64,000 nucleotides of DNA from Bacillota bacterium (GTDB lineage: Bacteria > Bacillota > Clostridia > Lachnospirales > Lachnospiraceae), in NCBI GenBank assembly GCA_023390555.1, contig JAEWCQ010000018.1, positions 1 through 64,000 on the forward strand, given 5' to 3'. Position 1 is the first letter of the stretch. Each line of letters opens with the position of its first letter. Shown here piece by piece: positions 62,101 to 64,000 of the stretch. The position numbers were made by a program, and so were the translations under genes. The notes beneath the pieces were generated by a model that was not told the DNA's origin, did not search any database, and saw only the letters and a program-made list of their open reading frames with translations.

Positions 62101-64000
62101 TCTGCTCAGAAAAAACAGCAGCCGGAACAGAAAAGAAAACGGATTATTTTTTTCATCGTTAATCATAACGATTGTAGCATTTTATATTATTTTGTCCCTG
62201 CAAAATCAGGATGTCATACTCTTTTTAAAAAAGATGGAAAGCGATGCCTTAGATAAATTGTTTTTACTCATACCTGTCATCTATGGATTTTCGCTGTTCA
62301 TTCTCTTCTTTCTTGTATATTTTGCGGGAAAATATCAGTTGGACAGGCGGAGTCATGAGCTTGGCATGTATCTGATGCTGGGGATGCGGCGCAGTAAATT
62401 AATGTTCATGCTGCTTGTAGAAGAGGGGTGGAACAGTATCGTTACCCTTCTGTTCGGAATACCGATTGCAGTTTTTTTGTCTGAAGTGATCAGCCTGATT
62501 ACAGCAAAGGCAGTCGGACTTGGAATTATCGGGCACCACTTTTCTTTTTCTGTTGCAGCGGTGCTTGGGACAATCGCAGGTTATTTTGTAATACGACTGA
62601 TGGCATTGGTAATTCTCTGCAGTCAGTTGTCAAAAAAGCAGATCAATACCCTGCTGGAAGAGACGCAGGAAAAAAAGAACAGGAAGACAAAACCGGTTGT
62701 CATTTTGCTCCAGCTGATTGCAGGTGTGATTTTATTGGGTGCCGCATATGGCAGTGCAATAGAGGGAAATGCATGGGAGAATCGCATTTCCATGGGAATG
62801 ACCATCGTAATCGGACTTTGCGGAACTTTCCTCTTTTTCCATGGCATTGGAGTTTTGCTTCAGATTGTTGCAAATAGACAAAAACATAGAAATGGATTGG
62901 GGATTTTCACATTTCGCCAGCTGCAGGAATCGGTGTTTCTCAAACCAAATACATTAGCGGTATCTTCTCTGCTGGTTCTGCTGGCGTTGTGCTTTTTTGG
63001 CTATGGGATAGCGGTCGGATATGTATTTCACTCTTCAGAAAAGCATGTGCTTGATTATACTTTTCAGGGAAATGAGGAGGAAATCAAGTCAGAGTTTCAG
63101 AATTATGATCTGAAGAAATACATGGATTATTTATTTGAAATGAAAGTGGGGAGTTCTGCGCTCAGTTCAGACAATCGTTTTTCGGCGCAGAACCTGATTG
63201 ACGATGTCATAAATTACAGGGATGCACCGGACAAAGGCATTCTGCTGAATTCTCTGCAGTATTTTGACCATCCGTATTTTATCTCTCTGTCCGGCTATAA
63301 TCAGCTGTTAAAATTGTCTGGAAAGGCAGAAATAAAATTAGAGGAGAATCAGGCGGCACTTTATAACGATCCGGAATTCTCGTATGGGAATACGGCAAAT
63401 GTTTTAAAAGACGTTCTCAGCGAAAAGCCGTATGTAGAGATAAACCAGAAAAAATATGAGCTCATTGACGGTCTGTATCAGGACAACATCGTGACAGATC
63501 GGAGTATTACAATCAGCTATGGACTGATTGTTCCGGATGCGGTTTATCGTGCGCTGGTTTCGGATGATACCGGCAATTCCTATTGGAATGCAGTATTAAA
63601 GAAAGACTTTGTAAAAAAGAATGGAGTCATGCAGGCGATTACAGAAGTAAATGCGATGCTTGATAAGACCGACTTAGAATATGAGAGCTATTTGCAGAAT
63701 ATGGGCAGAAGTCTGTTTTATACAGTGGCGGCAAGTTATACGACAATATATCTGGCACTTATCTTTCTCATTATATCAAATACGGTAATGGGTGTTCAGT
63801 TTTTGACGCAGCAGCAGAAGGCAAAGAAGCGCTATCAGATATTGATTCGTCTTGGGGCTGATTACAGGAGCCTGTGTAAGAGTGCAAGGCAGCAGATCAC
63901 CTGGTATTTTTCGATTCCGGTTGCAGTGGCATCCGTCAGTGCAGTCTTTGGTACCAGATCTTTGTTTACGGGCGTTGTGACAACGTCTATGCGTAGTCAG
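62090..64000 (+). CDS. FtsX-type ABC permease, BceB type (incomplete at window end)
   Basis: 637 codons are visible and remain open to the last base. Ten-helix BceB layout: helix 1 (SSLIITIVAFYIILSL), helices 2-4 with ELGMYLMLGMRRSKL, a long soluble loop of ~220 residues between the seventh and eighth helices (about 63030-63700), then SYTTIYLALIFLIISNTV. BceB permeases sense and detoxify antimicrobial peptides. Starts at ATG 62090 after GGGAGGGGG. The missing part would be the last helices only. Confidence 0.9.
   Translation, partial: MFFDLLRKNSSRNRKENGLFFSSLIITIVAFYIILSLQNQDVILFLKKMESDALDKLFLLIPVIYGFSLFILFFLVYFAGKYQLDRRSHELGMYLMLGMRRSKLMFMLLVEEGWNSIVTLLFGIPIAVFLSEVISLITAKAVGLGIIGHHFSFSVAAVLGTIAGYFVIRLMALVILCSQLSKKQINTLLEETQEKKNRKTKPVVILLQLIAGVILLGAAYGSAIEGNAWENRISMGMTIVIGLCGTFLFFHGIGVLLQIVANRQKHRNGLGIFTFRQLQESVFLKPNTLAVSSLLVLLALCFFGYGIAVGYVFHSSEKHVLDYTFQGNEEEIKSEFQNYDLKKYMDYLFEMKVGSSALSSDNRFSAQNLIDDVINYRDAPDKGILLNSLQYFDHPYFISLSGYNQLLKLSGKAEIKLEENQAALYNDPEFSYGNTANVLKDVLSEKPYVEINQKKYELIDGLYQDNIVTDRSITISYGLIVPDAVYRALVSDDTGNSYWNAVLKKDFVKKNGVMQAITEVNAMLDKTDLEYESYLQNMGRSLFYTVAASYTTIYLALIFLIISNTVMGVQFLTQQQKAKKRYQILIRLGADYRSLCKSARQQITWYFSIPVAVASVSAVFGTRSLFTGVVTTSMRSQ

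Noticed and set aside
1..64000. Search by eye for tRNA, rRNA, insertion sequences, integrases and CRISPR arrays
   Set aside because: None could be supported from the sequence.

Overview
The window looks like a chromosomal segment of a strict-anaerobe Firmicute, most likely a member of the Lachnospiraceae (class Clostridia). The evidence is the gene order ecfA1-ecfA2-ecfT-truA-rplM-rpsI, an alanine T-box, a guanine riboswitch, a Lachnospiraceae-style DUF5722/fibronectin surface protein, VanW, DegV and HD-GYP proteins, AGGAGG-type ribosome binding sites, and frequent GTG/TTG starts. No tRNA, rRNA, CRISPR array, transposase or integrase was recognised. Layout: (1) 1-8.3 kb is the 3' end of a non-ribosomal peptide cluster: the tail of a truncated gene, two tandem family-4-like glycosyltransferases, and one 1829-residue protein reading condensation-adenylation-carrier-thioesterase-MFS exporter. 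Both glycosyltransferases end in the same short LSPEKR-type helical motif that starts the NRPS, which suggests the sugar-adding enzymes dock onto the assembly line. (2) 8.3-40.1 kb is mostly a housekeeping backbone: superoxide dismutase, Ca2+/H+ antiporter, riboswitch-controlled guanine/hypoxanthine permease, phosphate uptake pair, an UlaG-like hydrolase fused to a maltose-acetyltransferase-like enzyme, MarR-DegV, cell-surface proteins (BIG2 repeats; DUF5722 + FnIII), HD-GYP, TetR, Mn efflux, RACo-like Fe-S protein, ArsR, DUF4080 radical SAM-nth-exonuclease, VanW, an AIR synthase-like/Lrp/aminotransferase/TrmL operon, the ECF transporter module, truA and the L13-S9 operon. (3) 40.1-48.3 kb is visibly more A+T rich and reads as an accessory island placed directly after rpsI: a type I toxin/antisense RNA pair, a four-gene two-component/ABC peptide-resistance module with a tandem operator, an interrupted ORF and a DUF4160-DUF2442 pair lying between two copies of a conserved structured repeat, a GNAT-YoaP acetyltransferase and a transglutaminase-like protein. 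(4) 48.3-64 kb is a run of small regulator-plus-effector modules: VOC protein, MFS/AraC divergent pair, XRE-YxlE-YxlF-YxlG-like operon, SDR/TetR divergent pair, MerR/TipAS regulator with a classical 19-bp-spacer promoter, ECF sigma/anti-sigma pair, T-box-controlled AlaA aminotransferase, DUF2238 membrane protein, and a BceAB-type peptide-resistance ABC transporter cut by the window end. How the genes work together: the first block would assemble, glycosylate, release and export a peptide product. Several later modules (BcrAB-like, YxlFG-like, BceAB-like, TipAS-like) are of the kinds used to sense or resist antimicrobial peptides and drugs. The backbone carries translation, nucleotide and ion transport functions. 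All assignments come from reading the sequence and recalled family knowledge; no database search was run.
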